A stretch of 64,000 nucleotides of DNA. It comes from Anaerocolumna cellulosilytica. GTDB taxonomy: Bacteria > Bacillota > Clostridia > Lachnospirales > Lachnospiraceae. Position 1 is the first letter of the stretch; every line of letters starts with the position of its first letter. This document shows positions 1 to 7,979 of the stretch, in pieces. A program made the translations under genes and the position numbers. The notes beneath the pieces are model-generated. The model saw nothing but the letters and a program-made list of their open reading frames with translations, ran no database searches and was not told the DNA's origin. Location of the stretch: NCBI RefSeq assembly GCF_014218335.1, contig NZ_AP023367.1, positions 3,839,501 through 3,903,500 of the forward strand, given 5' to 3'.

Positions 1-880
1 TGGCTTCAATGGTAGCCCATGCAATATGCGGCGTTATCAGTAATTTGGTACTGTCCTTAATACGTAACAGAGGATTATCAGCTGCCATAGGTTCTACTTT
101 TATTACGTCCAGCCCGGCAGCGGCTATTTCGCCATTGTCCAAAGCGTCAGCTAAATCCTCTTCATTTACGATAGGCCCTCTACCAAGATTTAATAGGATA
201 GCTGAACTCTTCATTTTTTTAAGGGCTGAGGCATCTATTAAGTTCTCTGTCCGTTCATTCAAAGGTGCATGAATTGAAACTATATCAGAACTGCTTAACA
301 ATGTATCAAAATCCACTTGTTTGACGGTATTGTCTATATTTTTTCCTGAGGTGGAGTAATACTGAACCTGACACCCAAAAGTTGATGCTATATTAGCTAC
401 ATTCTTACCAATCTCACCAAGCCCTATGATCCCCCATGTCTTTCCGTGTAATTCATTGAATTTAGGATCAAACCTGCTGAATATATCGCTTTTAACATAA
501 TCACCGCTTTTTACGAAATCATCATAAAAAGCAAGCTTTTCATAAAGATAGAAAAACAGTGCAAAGGTATGCTGTACTACTGACTGGGTTGAATAACCCT
601 TTACATTAGCTACGGCTATATTCCTTTCATTGGTATAAGGAAAATCAACAATATTAGTTCCTGTTCCTGTAATACAGATAAGCTTTAAATTGATAGCCTC
701 TTTCAGTGTTCTTTCATTCATGGGAACCTTGTTTACAATAAGTATATCTGCATCCTTTGCCCTCTCTGCATTCTTATCCGGTTCAGATTTGTTATACTTA
801 ATGACTTCACCAAATTCATCGAATATATTTAAATCAACATCATCTCCTAGTGTATCTGTTTCTAAAAATACTATTTTCAT
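1..880 (-). CDS. D-2-hydroxyacid dehydrogenase, C-terminus cut by the window edge
   Basis: The minus strand is open from an ATG at 880 to the window start, giving 293 codons without a stop. It reads MKIVFLETDTLGDD at the N-terminus and carries the NAD-binding glycine motif GLGEIG near residue 155, in the context HGKTWGIIGLGEIGKNVA. Further on it has NLGRGPIVNEEDLADAL and GLDV, both typical of the D-isomer-specific 2-hydroxyacid dehydrogenases (glycerate, hydroxypyruvate or lactate type). These enzymes reduce 2-keto acids with NAD(P)H in the cytoplasm. The exact substrate cannot be told. The start is chosen because this frame encodes the family; GGAG lies 9 bases upstream. A second ATG at 884 is out of frame and follows the same ribosome site at 5 bases. 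Only the last part of the protein is missing. Confidence 0.88.
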   Translation of the reverse strand, partial: MKIVFLETDTLGDDVDLNIFDEFGEVIKYNKSEPDKNAERAKDADILIVNKVPMNERTLKEAINLKLICITGTGTNIVDFPYTNERNIAVANVKGYSTQSVVQHTFALFFYLYEKLAFYDDFVKSGDYVKSDIFSRFDPKFNELHGKTWGIIGLGEIGKNVANIASTFGCQVQYYSTSGKNIDNTVKQVDFDTLLSSSDIVSIHAPLNERTENLIDASALKKMKSSAILLNLGRGPIVNEEDLADALDNGEIAAAGLDVIKVEPMAADNPLLRIKDSTKLLITPHIAWATIEA

Positions 881-884
881 TCAT

Positions 885-913
885 CTTAACTCCATTCTGT
901 GTGCGTCAGCACA
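885..913 (-). promoter_or_regulatory. Hairpin plus Shine-Dalgarno start element (copy 1)
   Basis: On the minus strand a perfect 5-bp stem TGTGC/GCACA with loop TGAC (900-913) is followed at once by CAGAATGGAGTTAAG and an ATG. It matches the layout found before five other genes in this window: short hairpin, then (C)AGATGGGAGCTAAT, then ATG. Its function is inferred only. Confidence 0.5.
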
Positions 914-938
914 TATTTAACTCAGCAGGCAGCTGATT

Positions 939-1943
939 TTATCGGATTCTTTCCGGGAATCCTACCTTTTTTTGAACCTTACGCAAAGTTTTGGTGGCAT
1001 AATAGTTAGCTTTTTCTCCATTTGCCTTAATAATACCATCAATATATGCTTTATCTTTATTTAGCTCAGTAATTTTTTCCTGAATAGGTTTTAGCACGGA
1101 TACGACAGCCTCACCAACAGCCATTTTAAAATCACCATAGCCTTTGCCGTCAAATTCTCTCACCACTTCATCGACCGTTTTATTAGCGGCTATACTATAT
1201 ATATCAATTAAATTCTTAATGCCCGGCTTATCATCAGAATAAATTATCTGATTTTCAGAATCCGTTACAGCACGTTTAAATTTACGAATAACGGTATCCG
1301 GATCATCTGTCAGATAAATACTTGCATTAACATTCTCGTCGGATTTAGACATCTTCTTCTCCGGTTCCTGTAGACTCATAATCTTTGCTCCAACCTTTCC
1401 GATATAAGGTTCAGGTATGGTAAATACATCACCATATATATTATTAAACCGTTCTGCGATATCTCTGGTGATCTCTAGATGCTGCTTTTGGTCTACACCG
1501 ACAGGAACTACGTCAGCCTGAAATAATAATATATCGGCGGCCATTAACACAGGATACGTAAACAAACCGGCATTAATATTGTCTGCATGTTTGGCTGACT
1601 TATCCTTAAATTGTGTCATACGACTAAGCTCACCCATATAAGTAAAGCAGTTTAATATCCAGCTAAGTTCTGCATGGCCGGATACATGAGACTGATAGTA
1701 TATACAGTTTTTTACCGGATCAAGTCCTGCCGCTATATATAAGGTAAGTAGGGCTCTCGCTCTCCTTCTAAGTTCGGCTGGGTCCTGACGAACTGTAATA
1801 GAATGAAGGTCAACTACACAATAAAAGCACTGATATTCTTCCTCCATGGCAACCCAGTTTTTTAATGCTCCCATGTAATTTCCTAAAGTAAGGTTTCCTG
1901 TAGCCTGCATTCCGCTGAATAAAGATTTTTTTCCATCCAACAT
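939..1943 (-). CDS. trpS: Tryptophanyl-tRNA synthetase
   Basis: This 334-residue class I aminoacyl-tRNA synthetase charges tRNA-Trp with tryptophan in the cytoplasm. The HIGH-type motif appears as TGNLTLGNYMGA near residues 16-27; threonine in place of the first His is normal for bacterial TrpRS. The KMSKS loop is present as KKMSKSDEN near residue 200. GVDQKQHLEITRDIA is the usual tryptophan-pocket region. Length is typical. The gene stands alone behind a T-box leader whose specifier reads UGG, so uncharged tRNA-Trp should switch it on. It ends shortly after the neighbouring dehydrogenase begins downstream. Confidence 0.96.
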   Translation of the reverse strand: MLDGKKSLFSGMQATGNLTLGNYMGALKNWVAMEEEYQCFYCVVDLHSITVRQDPAELRRRARALLTLYIAAGLDPVKNCIYYQSHVSGHAELSWILNCFTYMGELSRMTQFKDKSAKHADNINAGLFTYPVLMAADILLFQADVVPVGVDQKQHLEITRDIAERFNNIYGDVFTIPEPYIGKVGAKIMSLQEPEKKMSKSDENVNASIYLTDDPDTVIRKFKRAVTDSENQIIYSDDKPGIKNLIDIYSIAANKTVDEVVREFDGKGYGDFKMAVGEAVVSVLKPIQEKITELNKDKAYIDGIIKANGEKANYYATKTLRKVQKKVGFPERIR

Positions 1944-2088
1944 AATAACAACTCTCCTAACATAATCATTTCCATAAATTTCACCTTTTGGAAACTAAAC
2001 AGTCGTATTCAAAAGGTGATACGATTCATACTTGTGAGTGAGTACTCTGTATATAGTACTTTTTATATCATAGAAATTTATATGATAT

Positions 2089-2375
2089 AAAAAAGACTTT
2101 CGTCTCAGTAATATACTGGGACAAAAGTCTTTAAACTCTTGCGGTACCACCCGGTTTGGCATAATTTCAGCCCACTCTGCCTTATACTGGTTTTATAGAA
2201 TGATTCACTATGTTCCTGCATAAGCTTATTTGATAACGGGTTGATTTCCCGTCAGGCTTTACTGGGCTGCTGCCTTTCCTCCTGATCCTATAAGTCCATT
2301 CAATACATGCTGCATTGCCGCCTTTCCACCCACAGCAGCTCTCTATAAATCAGCTTTATACCTACTATTCTTAAT
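2089..2375 (-). ncRNA. T-box leader of trpS, tRNA-Trp responsive
   Basis: The leader lies on the minus strand between the HAD gene and trpS. The T-box core GGGTGGTACCGCAAG is at 2138-2152 (minus strand) and can form the antiterminator. It is followed by a strong intrinsic terminator, AAAGACTTT...AAAGTC with a T run, at about 2089-2133. Upstream are the Stem I elements: base stem CTGAT/ATCAG, an AGAGAG kink-turn-like segment, and a specifier loop reading GAATGGACTT with the Trp codon TGG at 2296-2298. Known T-boxes pair the specifier with the tRNA anticodon and the T-box with the uncharged CCA end, which prevents termination. Confidence 0.93.
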
Positions 2376-2488
2376 CATTGGAATTTTTATTCTTATAAAT
2401 TTTAGTATAGACGTAAAATTAATAAAAGTCAATCCCTAAGCAAACAACTTACTGCGTCCTAAACGCAATCAGTACATTAGCCGCTTTG

Positions 2489-3112
2489 TTATATCAGCAA
2501 TGCAGGCAATTCCTTAATAGAGTCTATACTACGTTCATATTCCGCCACTTCTCCAAAACCGTATCTGGCATAAATAAAAGGAATTCCAGCCTTTTTAGCT
2601 GCTGTAGCATCTCCGTTCGTATCTCCTACATAAACCGGATTCTTTAAGCTATTCCGTTCCATAACCATTCGGATATTCTCAGCTTTTAAACGTCCTGTTC
2701 TTCCAGGATACTCAAAATCTTCGAAAAACTCTCCCAACTTATGTGCTTTTAAAAAGCATTGTATATATCCCTCTTCACAGTTACTTACAATATATAATTT
2801 ATACTTTTTCTTTAAATCAGTCAGCGTTTCCACCAAGCCATTAAATAATATGCCCCCCTTCTCCTCCAAATAAGGACACTGTCTGATAACACTTTCCCTC
2901 ATAATAGCAAGTGCTGTTTCTCTTGATGCACTTGGAAGTAATTTAACCGCTATTTCCTCCAGCACAAGACCATAGAGACTCTTTAACTTATCCGCAGTGA
3001 TTTTATCAGTAACCTGCGGATACTTTGATGCAACCTCTGTCCAGATAACTGCAGCTCCGTCCGTAGCATCCCAAAGGGTACCATCAAGGTCGAATATAAT
3101 ACTGTCTGTCAT
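2489..3112 (-). CDS. HAD-superfamily hydrolase, phosphoglycolate phosphatase-like
   Basis: The 207-residue protein has the HAD motifs in order: DxDGT as FDLDGTLWDA near residues 8-16, a serine motif II in YIVSNCEEGY, lysine in RLKAENIRMV, and the acidic motif IV in VYVGDTNGDATAAKKAG. The helical cap between motifs I and II is of the Gph/PGMB type. Such enzymes dephosphorylate small phosphorylated metabolites in the cytoplasm; the substrate here is unknown. The ATG at 3112 follows AAGGAGG at an 8-base distance. It is a monocistronic unit just upstream of the trpS leader. Confidence 0.85.
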   Translation of the reverse strand: MTDSIIFDLDGTLWDATDGAAVIWTEVASKYPQVTDKITADKLKSLYGLVLEEIAVKLLPSASRETALAIMRESVIRQCPYLEEKGGILFNGLVETLTDLKKKYKLYIVSNCEEGYIQCFLKAHKLGEFFEDFEYPGRTGRLKAENIRMVMERNSLKNPVYVGDTNGDATAAKKAGIPFIYARYGFGEVAEYERSIDSIKELPALLI

Positions 3113-3243
3113 GATATTTTCCTCCTTATTCTATGTAAAACTGCCTGATTAAATCTAGGAGTAGTTTGTTTTTCCATCGTCTTTATTATAACCTAAATTT
3201 AACCTTACGTATACGATTTTTTACTTCTTCCTTTGTGAAATCT

Positions 3244-3253
3244 ATGCTATAAT
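3244..3253 (+). promoter_or_regulatory. Probable luxS promoter, extended -10
   Basis: TATGCTATAAT is an extended -10 (TATG-N-TATAAT, hexamer 3248-3253) about 50 bases before the luxS start. There is no good -35. A similar CTTTGTGAA string sits upstream of the -10 here and upstream of the -10 of the next gene (3883-3888). Confidence 0.55.
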
Positions 3254-3305
3254 AAATGAAAACATATAACGTGGCAAATAGTCACATAATAAAAAGGAGG
3301 TACCA

Positions 3306-3785
3306 ATGGAACAAATTGCAAGTTTTACTATCGACCACATAAAATTACTTCCCGGTGTATATGTATCCCGTAAGGATAAGGTTGGCGACCATACTCTTAC
3401 CACCTTTGATATCCGTATGACCAGACCAAACTTTGAGCCGGTTATGAATACGGCTGAGATGCACACTATTGAACATCTTGCAGCTACATTTTTAAGGAAT
3501 CATGCAGATTTTGGCAATAAGACCATTTATTTTGGCCCTATGGGCTGCAGAACCGGTTTTTATTTAATACTTGCAGGTGATTACCAATCAAAGGAAATTA
3601 TCCCTCTACTGAGGGAGATGTTTGAATTTGTTAGGGATTTTGAAGGAGAAGTACCAGGCGCAGCTGCTATAAACTGCGGCAATTACCTGGATATGAATCT
3701 GAATATGGCAAAATACCTGGCAAACAAATTTTTAAAAGAAATCTTAACAGATATTGATGCTTCTCATCTAGTATATCCGGAATAA
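3306..3785 (+). CDS. luxS: S-ribosylhomocysteine lyase LuxS
   Basis: LuxS splits S-ribosylhomocysteine into homocysteine and DPD, the precursor of autoinducer-2, as part of the activated methyl cycle. The 159-residue length is usual. The metal site is visible: HxxEH in MHTIEHLAATFLRN (near residue 57) and the later Cys in GPMGCRTGFYL. The start follows AAAAGGAGG closely. No pfs, metK or SAM riboswitch is next to it, so the gene is transcribed alone and ends at a strong terminator. Confidence 0.97.
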   Translation: MEQIASFTIDHIKLLPGVYVSRKDKVGDHTLTTFDIRMTRPNFEPVMNTAEMHTIEHLAATFLRNHADFGNKTIYFGPMGCRTGFYLILAGDYQSKEIIPLLREMFEFVRDFEGEVPGAAAINCGNYLDMNLNMAKYLANKFLKEILTDIDASHLVYPE

Positions 3786-3802
3786 GTAAAAAACTTTTCT
3801 TG

Positions 3803-3838
3803 AGGATGCTGTATACTCTAAGTGCAGCATCCTTTTTT
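3803..3838 (+). terminator. Intrinsic terminator after luxS
   Basis: Perfect 9-bp stem AGGATGCTG/CAGCATCCT with a 13-base loop and a T6 tail. Confidence 0.9.
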
Positions 3839-3882
3839 GTATCCTTTTTGTTTTGTAATAATTTCCTCCTTTGTGAATATAG

Positions 3883-3888
3883 TATAAT
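3883..3888 (+). promoter_or_regulatory. Probable -10 of the two-gene unknown operon
   Basis: A consensus TATAAT lies 24 bases before the start codon of the 176-residue gene. No convincing -35 is seen. CTTTGTGAA just upstream is shared with the luxS promoter region. Confidence 0.45.
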
Positions 3889-3911
3889 GATAAAGCAGAA
3901 ATGGAGAAGCC

Positions 3912-4442
3912 ATGGATTCCGACGATATTCATATACACAGCACCTCTGCTAATAGGACAGACGGCAATACTCTAAAGCATATCTTGGATATCATAAAGGC
4001 TGCATTTCCCCATCTGGATAGTGAATCTCAGCAATCTATGGATTTGCTGATAAAAACCGGAGAACTTATGGACAGCGTAAGCGCCATAAGCCGCCAGAAG
4101 ACCGTTACAGCCTTTGGTATCAAGAAAACACATAATATTGATATAGAAACCCTGCTTACCAGTATTCGGGGTGTCTGCTATGAAAAAGAACGAGAATTAA
4201 TCGATACCTTTTTAAATCTTATAAGAGCAAAAAATATGTATGAAACATATATGATGTTATCTTCTACCCTGGCTTCCCAGTCCAGCGAAAGCGACGGAGC
4301 AGCCGACGGAGGTTTTGATGCCGGGGGGCTTTTTAATGGTATGAATAATCCTAATATGATGGAGCTGTTAGAAAGCATGCTGACACCGGAACAAAAAAGT
4401 ACCTTTGAGAATTTAAGCATGATGTTCCAAATGATGCAGTAA
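3912..4442 (+). CDS. Unknown protein, 176 residues, Met-rich helical C-terminus
   Basis: I do not recognise a family. The protein has no signal peptide or membrane segment and should be cytoplasmic. Residues 20-110 look helical and amphipathic. A glycine/serine-rich linker (about 118-140) leads to a tail rich in Met (GGLFNGMNNPNMMELLESML) ending in LTPEQKSTFENLSMMFQMMQ. The next gene's product ends with a similar pattern: D-M-S-A-A-D-K-Q-K then helix. The two genes are 44 bases apart on one strand and share a terminator, so they probably act together. GGAG precedes the ATG at short distance. Confidence 0.72.
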   Translation: MDSDDIHIHSTSANRTDGNTLKHILDIIKAAFPHLDSESQQSMDLLIKTGELMDSVSAISRQKTVTAFGIKKTHNIDIETLLTSIRGVCYEKERELIDTFLNLIRAKNMYETYMMLSSTLASQSSESDGAADGGFDAGGLFNGMNNPNMMELLESMLTPEQKSTFENLSMMFQMMQ

Positions 4443-4456
4443 CTATATTATTTTTC

Positions 4457-4486
4457 GCGTAGTAGAAACGCAGATAGGAGCCTATT
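4457..4486 (+). promoter_or_regulatory. Hairpin plus Shine-Dalgarno start element (copy 2)
   Basis: Stem GCGT/ACGC (4457-4471) is followed directly by AGATAGGAGCCTATT and ATG. The layout is the same as in copies before cheB, csoR and others. It lies between two genes of one operon, so it would act on translation of the second. Confidence 0.45.
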
Positions 4487-4765
4487 ATGAAGGACTTAGA
4501 GTGGATTAACCATCCGGCAATGAAAGACATCGATGCCAGAAAGCTTGCCATACTGGTAGATCTGGCTAACGAAGCGGAAGGAAAAACTGCCGATAAAGCA
4601 TTGCCTTTACTGATTAAAGCCAATGCCAAATTAAAAGCTCTGGGACTAACCTTTACCACTGAAGAAACCGATTTAATGATTGAAATATTAACTAAGGATA
4701 TGTCTGCGGCAGATAAGCAGAAATTGGATATGATTAAAAAAATGATTGCAAAAAACAAAAAATAA
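4487..4765 (+). CDS. Unknown protein, 92 residues, helical
   Basis: I do not recognise a family. It begins MKDLEWINHPAMKDIDARKL and ends in a lysine-rich helix (KMIAKNKK). Predicted all-helical and soluble, with no Cys, no signal and no membrane segment. GGAG lies 6 bases before the ATG inside a hairpin-linked start element. It is the second gene of an operon with the 176-residue protein and is followed by a terminator. The C-terminal stretch (MSAADKQKLDMIKKM) resembles the end of the partner protein (LTPEQKSTFENLSMMFQMM), which suggests related helical ends. Confidence 0.72.
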   Translation: MKDLEWINHPAMKDIDARKLAILVDLANEAEGKTADKALPLLIKANAKLKALGLTFTTEETDLMIEILTKDMSAADKQKLDMIKKMIAKNKK

Positions 4766-4776
4766 TTACATATAAA

Positions 4777-4838
4777 AAACGGTACCCTGCCGGATTACTA
4801 CAAAAAAACTTAATTCCTCAAGGTACCGTTTATTTTTA
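4777..4838 (+). terminator. Terminator of the unknown two-gene operon
   Basis: Stem AACGGTACC/GGTACCGTT with a long loop, then TTATTTTTATT. It may also serve the convergent HD-GYP gene. Confidence 0.7.
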
Positions 4839-4858
4839 TTATTCCGATTGCATTGCAG

Positions 4859-5902
4859 TCATACCATATTCAATATCTCTATATCCTTTCTACTGGAGCA
4901 GTCTATGTAATTCTTTCCGATACAAACTACCGGCTCTGTAATGCATTGAGGCGGTATATAGGCCACTTTTGCAATTTCTCCAGTGTTTAATAACACATTG
5001 GTTCCCACATAATAAGGTGATATATTCATTAAAAAGGTTTTCATTACCAGCGGATCTAGGTTTTTAACTTCTAATGTTTGAAAGATCTGAAAGGCTTTAA
5101 AAGGAGTAATCTTTTTCTTATAAACCCTGTCTGTTGTCATAGCGTCATAAACATCACTGACAGCAACAATTTTTGCCAGCAAGCTAATCTGATCTCCCCA
5201 TATGCCGTTAGGATAACCTGAACCATCCATCCTTTCATGATGGGATAAAACCGCTTCGCAAATATTTTCACTGAAATTCCCTGCCTTTGTTATAATTTTA
5301 TATCCATATAATGTATGCTTTTTTATCAGTTCAAACTCTTCACTGGTTAATATTTCTTTCTTATTTAGAATATTAGTAGGTATTTTCGTCTTTCCTATAT
5401 CATGCAATAGCCCGGCAACGACAGCCTCCTTAATCTCTTGATAGTTTAGACCCAGCCACTTGCCAATCAACATGGAATAAAGCGCCACATTCAGGCTATG
5501 GGAATAGGTATATTCATCAAAACCTTTCTCCTCTCTTAATACCATTAATATATCACCTGCATTATTGATTTTTCCACAAATTCGGTCAGATAGATCTGCT
5601 ATTTTTTCTATATCTAATCCTTTGCCTACAGCTAAATTGCATAAAATTTTTTTCACTTCTATAATATCTTCTTTGTAACTTTTTTTCAGTTGTATATAGG
5701 TGTCTGCTTTTTTCTCCTTTGTATAATTACGTTTTTCATATACTCTAATCCTATATATACCTCTCCGCTGCAGCTTACCAAGTATATATTGATTTAGAAC
5801 AGTCTCTCTTGCAACCAGAATTCCTCCATAACAATTGACTACATCTTCAGCTATGATATCTCCTTCCATACAGTCCGTTATAGCAATTTCTTTTATCATC
5901 AC
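4859..5902 (-). CDS. HD-GYP domain protein, probable c-di-GMP phosphodiesterase
   Basis: The 347-residue protein has an N-terminal region of about 115 residues without a recognised fold, then an HD-GYP domain: HSLNVA (near residue 136), HDIGK in GLLHDIGKTKIP, HHERMDGSGYPNGI with the GYP signature, and DVYDAMTTDR. HD-GYP domains hydrolyse cyclic di-GMP. There is no receiver domain. It starts 38 bases after the end of cheB and is probably the last gene of the chemotaxis operon, linking chemotaxis to c-di-GMP. An RNase- or ppGpp-type HD function is unlikely because the GYP motif is intact. Confidence 0.9.
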   Translation of the reverse strand: MMIKEIAITDCMEGDIIAEDVVNCYGGILVARETVLNQYILGKLQRRGIYRIRVYEKRNYTKEKKADTYIQLKKSYKEDIIEVKKILCNLAVGKGLDIEKIADLSDRICGKINNAGDILMVLREEKGFDEYTYSHSLNVALYSMLIGKWLGLNYQEIKEAVVAGLLHDIGKTKIPTNILNKKEILTSEEFELIKKHTLYGYKIITKAGNFSENICEAVLSHHERMDGSGYPNGIWGDQISLLAKIVAVSDVYDAMTTDRVYKKKITPFKAFQIFQTLEVKNLDPLVMKTFLMNISPYYVGTNVLLNTGEIAKVAYIPPQCITEPVVCIGKNYIDCSSRKDIEILNMV

Positions 5903-5940
5903 TTTACACCCCTTTGAATCTGTATATATTTTAATAAAAG

Positions 5941-6960
5941 TTACTTTATCATGGAGTAAATAGTCTGCGGAATACGATTCAATGCTACTTGCTTATCTAC
6001 GCCACCAAGATCATAAGCTACCTTTGGCATCCCATAAACTACCGATGTTGCCTCATCCTGCCCGATAGTCTTGGCACCTTTTCTTCTCATAGATAGTAGT
6101 CCCTTGGCACCATCGTACCCCATGCCGGTAAGGATAACACCCACTGCGTTACTGCCGACCTCCTTTGCTACGGATTCAAATAGGATATCAACAGAGGGAC
6201 AATGCCCGTTAACCTTATCTCCTTTAAAGCATTCCACCTTGTATCTGTCACCAATTTTTTTAACCCGCATATGTTCATCTCCGGGTGCAATGAGTACCAA
6301 GCCAGTCTCTATATAATCTCCATTTTTTGCTTCCTTAACACTTAGACAGGTAGTGTTGTGAAGCCTTTCAGCAAACATTTTAGAAAACACCGGCGGTATA
6401 TGCTGTACGATTACAATCCCCGGCATTTGCCTTGGCAAGCCGCTCAATATACTAGAAATAGCCTCTGTACCTCCTGTTGAAGCACCTATTGCAATTAGTT
6501 TTTTACTTATGCTCTCCTTTCTAATTTCCTGCACCCCCTGTAATACTCCTTGCCCTTTCAAATGAGAAACTTTTGCTGTTGAAGCAATTTTAAGCTTAAC
6601 AACCAGTTGGTTAATAAAGGATTGCACATGAATCACCGACTGATTATCCGGTTTAGCAACAAAATCTACTGCTCCTGCATTCATGGCATCAAATACCGCA
6701 TCAGTAACTGCACTAACTACAACAACGGGTATGGGATACTGAGGCATCAGCCTTCTTAAGAATTCTATTCCACTCATTTTAGGCATTTCAACATCACATG
6801 TCATTACATCAGGTTCATAGTCAATTATTTTATCCCTTGCATCGAAGGGGTCTCCAGCAACTGCTACTACCTCAATATAAGGGTCAGAACCTATTCCTCT
6901 TGCAATAATCTCTCGAAAGACTATACTATCATCAACAACAAGAACACGGATTTTTTTCAT
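5941..6960 (-). CDS. cheB: Chemotaxis response regulator / protein-glutamate methylesterase CheB
   Basis: CheB removes methyl groups from chemoreceptors and also deamidates Gln residues. It has an N-terminal receiver domain (MKKIRVLVVDDS, phospho-acceptor Asp in YEPDVMTCDVEMPKMSG) and a C-terminal esterase domain with the triad regions AIGASTGGTEAI (Ser), VIVQHIPP (His) and LTGMGYDGAKG (Asp). The frame stays open for 18 more codons to 7014, but GGGAG lies 5 bases before the ATG at 6960 and the receiver domain starts there, so 340 residues is preferred. It lies between cheR and the HD-GYP gene. Confidence 0.95.
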   Translation of the reverse strand: MKKIRVLVVDDSIVFREIIARGIGSDPYIEVVAVAGDPFDARDKIIDYEPDVMTCDVEMPKMSGIEFLRRLMPQYPIPVVVVSAVTDAVFDAMNAGAVDFVAKPDNQSVIHVQSFINQLVVKLKIASTAKVSHLKGQGVLQGVQEIRKESISKKLIAIGASTGGTEAISSILSGLPRQMPGIVIVQHIPPVFSKMFAERLHNTTCLSVKEAKNGDYIETGLVLIAPGDEHMRVKKIGDRYKVECFKGDKVNGHCPSVDILFESVAKEVGSNAVGVILTGMGYDGAKGLLSMRRKGAKTIGQDEATSVVYGMPKVAYDLGGVDKQVALNRIPQTIYSMIK

Positions 6961-6987
6961 ATTAGCTCCCATCTGTGTGCCTAGCAC
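6961..6987 (-). promoter_or_regulatory. Hairpin plus Shine-Dalgarno start element (copy 3)
   Basis: On the minus strand the hairpin GTGC-TAG-GCAC (6977-6987) is followed by ACAGATGGGAGCTAAT and the cheB ATG. The string GATGGGAGCTAATATG is identical to that before csoR. Confidence 0.5.
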
Positions 6988-7037
6988 TATCTGCGCCTGT
7001 ACACTAGTCTCCATTCTGCCAAGAATCTATAAATAAG

Positions 7038-7865
7038 CTATTTTACACTGATTTCCTTCCGGTAAACAGCCGGCATAATGTATTTAAAATCCGTTTCTTC
7101 TCTATTTAAGGCCTCCGAATGCCCAATAAATAAATATCCTCCCGGCTCCATGCTGTTATAGAATTTTTGTATAAGTTCACGTTTTGTTTTGGCATCAAAA
7201 TATATCATTACATTTCTACAGAATATTACATGGAATTTTTTCTTAAATGGAAAAACGCTATCCATCAGATTTAGTTTACGAAAAATAATTTCACTCTTTA
7301 TCTTATCTGAAATCTCCCAGTTATTTTCCGTTCGTTTTTTTAAATAGACATCTTTCCATAAACTAGGCAACGCTTGAATATCTTCATAGGAGTACATTCC
7401 CTTTTGGGCTTTTTCCAGTACTTTAGTTGATATATCCGTTGCCAAAATTTTAGTATCCCATACATATTTCTCTTTACCAAAGTACGCATCAATTACCATT
7501 GCTAGCGTATACGGTTCTTCCCCCGAAGAACAGCCTGCACTCCAGATTCGTAAATCCTTATCTTTTGACTGCATTTTTAAATACGGTAACACAGTATCTC
7601 TAAAATAATAAAAATGCTCTACTTCTCTCATAAAAAAAGTATGGTTTGTTGAAATTTTGTTAATTAAAGTAGTTGCCGCCTCTCCGGTTTTATCTGATAC
7701 AACATACTCATAATATTCAGAGAAACTTTTGAAGTTTTTTTGCATCAATATAGTACTTAGTCTGCCTGTAACTAAAGATAATTTTTCTAACTTAAGATTA
7801 ATACCATAGTTATTTTTTATGTAACCGGCTAATCTAAGAAATTCCTGTTCAGTAATTGTGTACAT
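7038..7865 (-). CDS. cheR: Chemotaxis protein methyltransferase CheR
   Basis: CheR methylates glutamate residues of chemoreceptors using S-adenosylmethionine. The 275-residue protein has the helical N-terminal domain (about 1-75) and the SAM-binding methyltransferase domain with RIWSAGCSSGEEPYTLAM near residue 105, ATDIST near 143, and FCRNVMIYFD near 213. It starts about 190 bases after the MCP gene and precedes cheB, 77 bases before its start. Length and motifs are normal for the family. Confidence 0.95.
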   Translation of the reverse strand: MYTITEQEFLRLAGYIKNNYGINLKLEKLSLVTGRLSTILMQKNFKSFSEYYEYVVSDKTGEAATTLINKISTNHTFFMREVEHFYYFRDTVLPYLKMQSKDKDLRIWSAGCSSGEEPYTLAMVIDAYFGKEKYVWDTKILATDISTKVLEKAQKGMYSYEDIQALPSLWKDVYLKKRTENNWEISDKIKSEIIFRKLNLMDSVFPFKKKFHVIFCRNVMIYFDAKTKRELIQKFYNSMEPGGYLFIGHSEALNREETDFKYIMPAVYRKEISVK

Positions 7866-7979
7866 AAAATCACCTGCTGTATGTTAATATCTGCAATTAT
7901 TTCGACCTATTTTTATATATTATATCATATTTTGATAATAATACGAATTGTTTTTGCAGTTTTTAGTAGAAATATGGGT

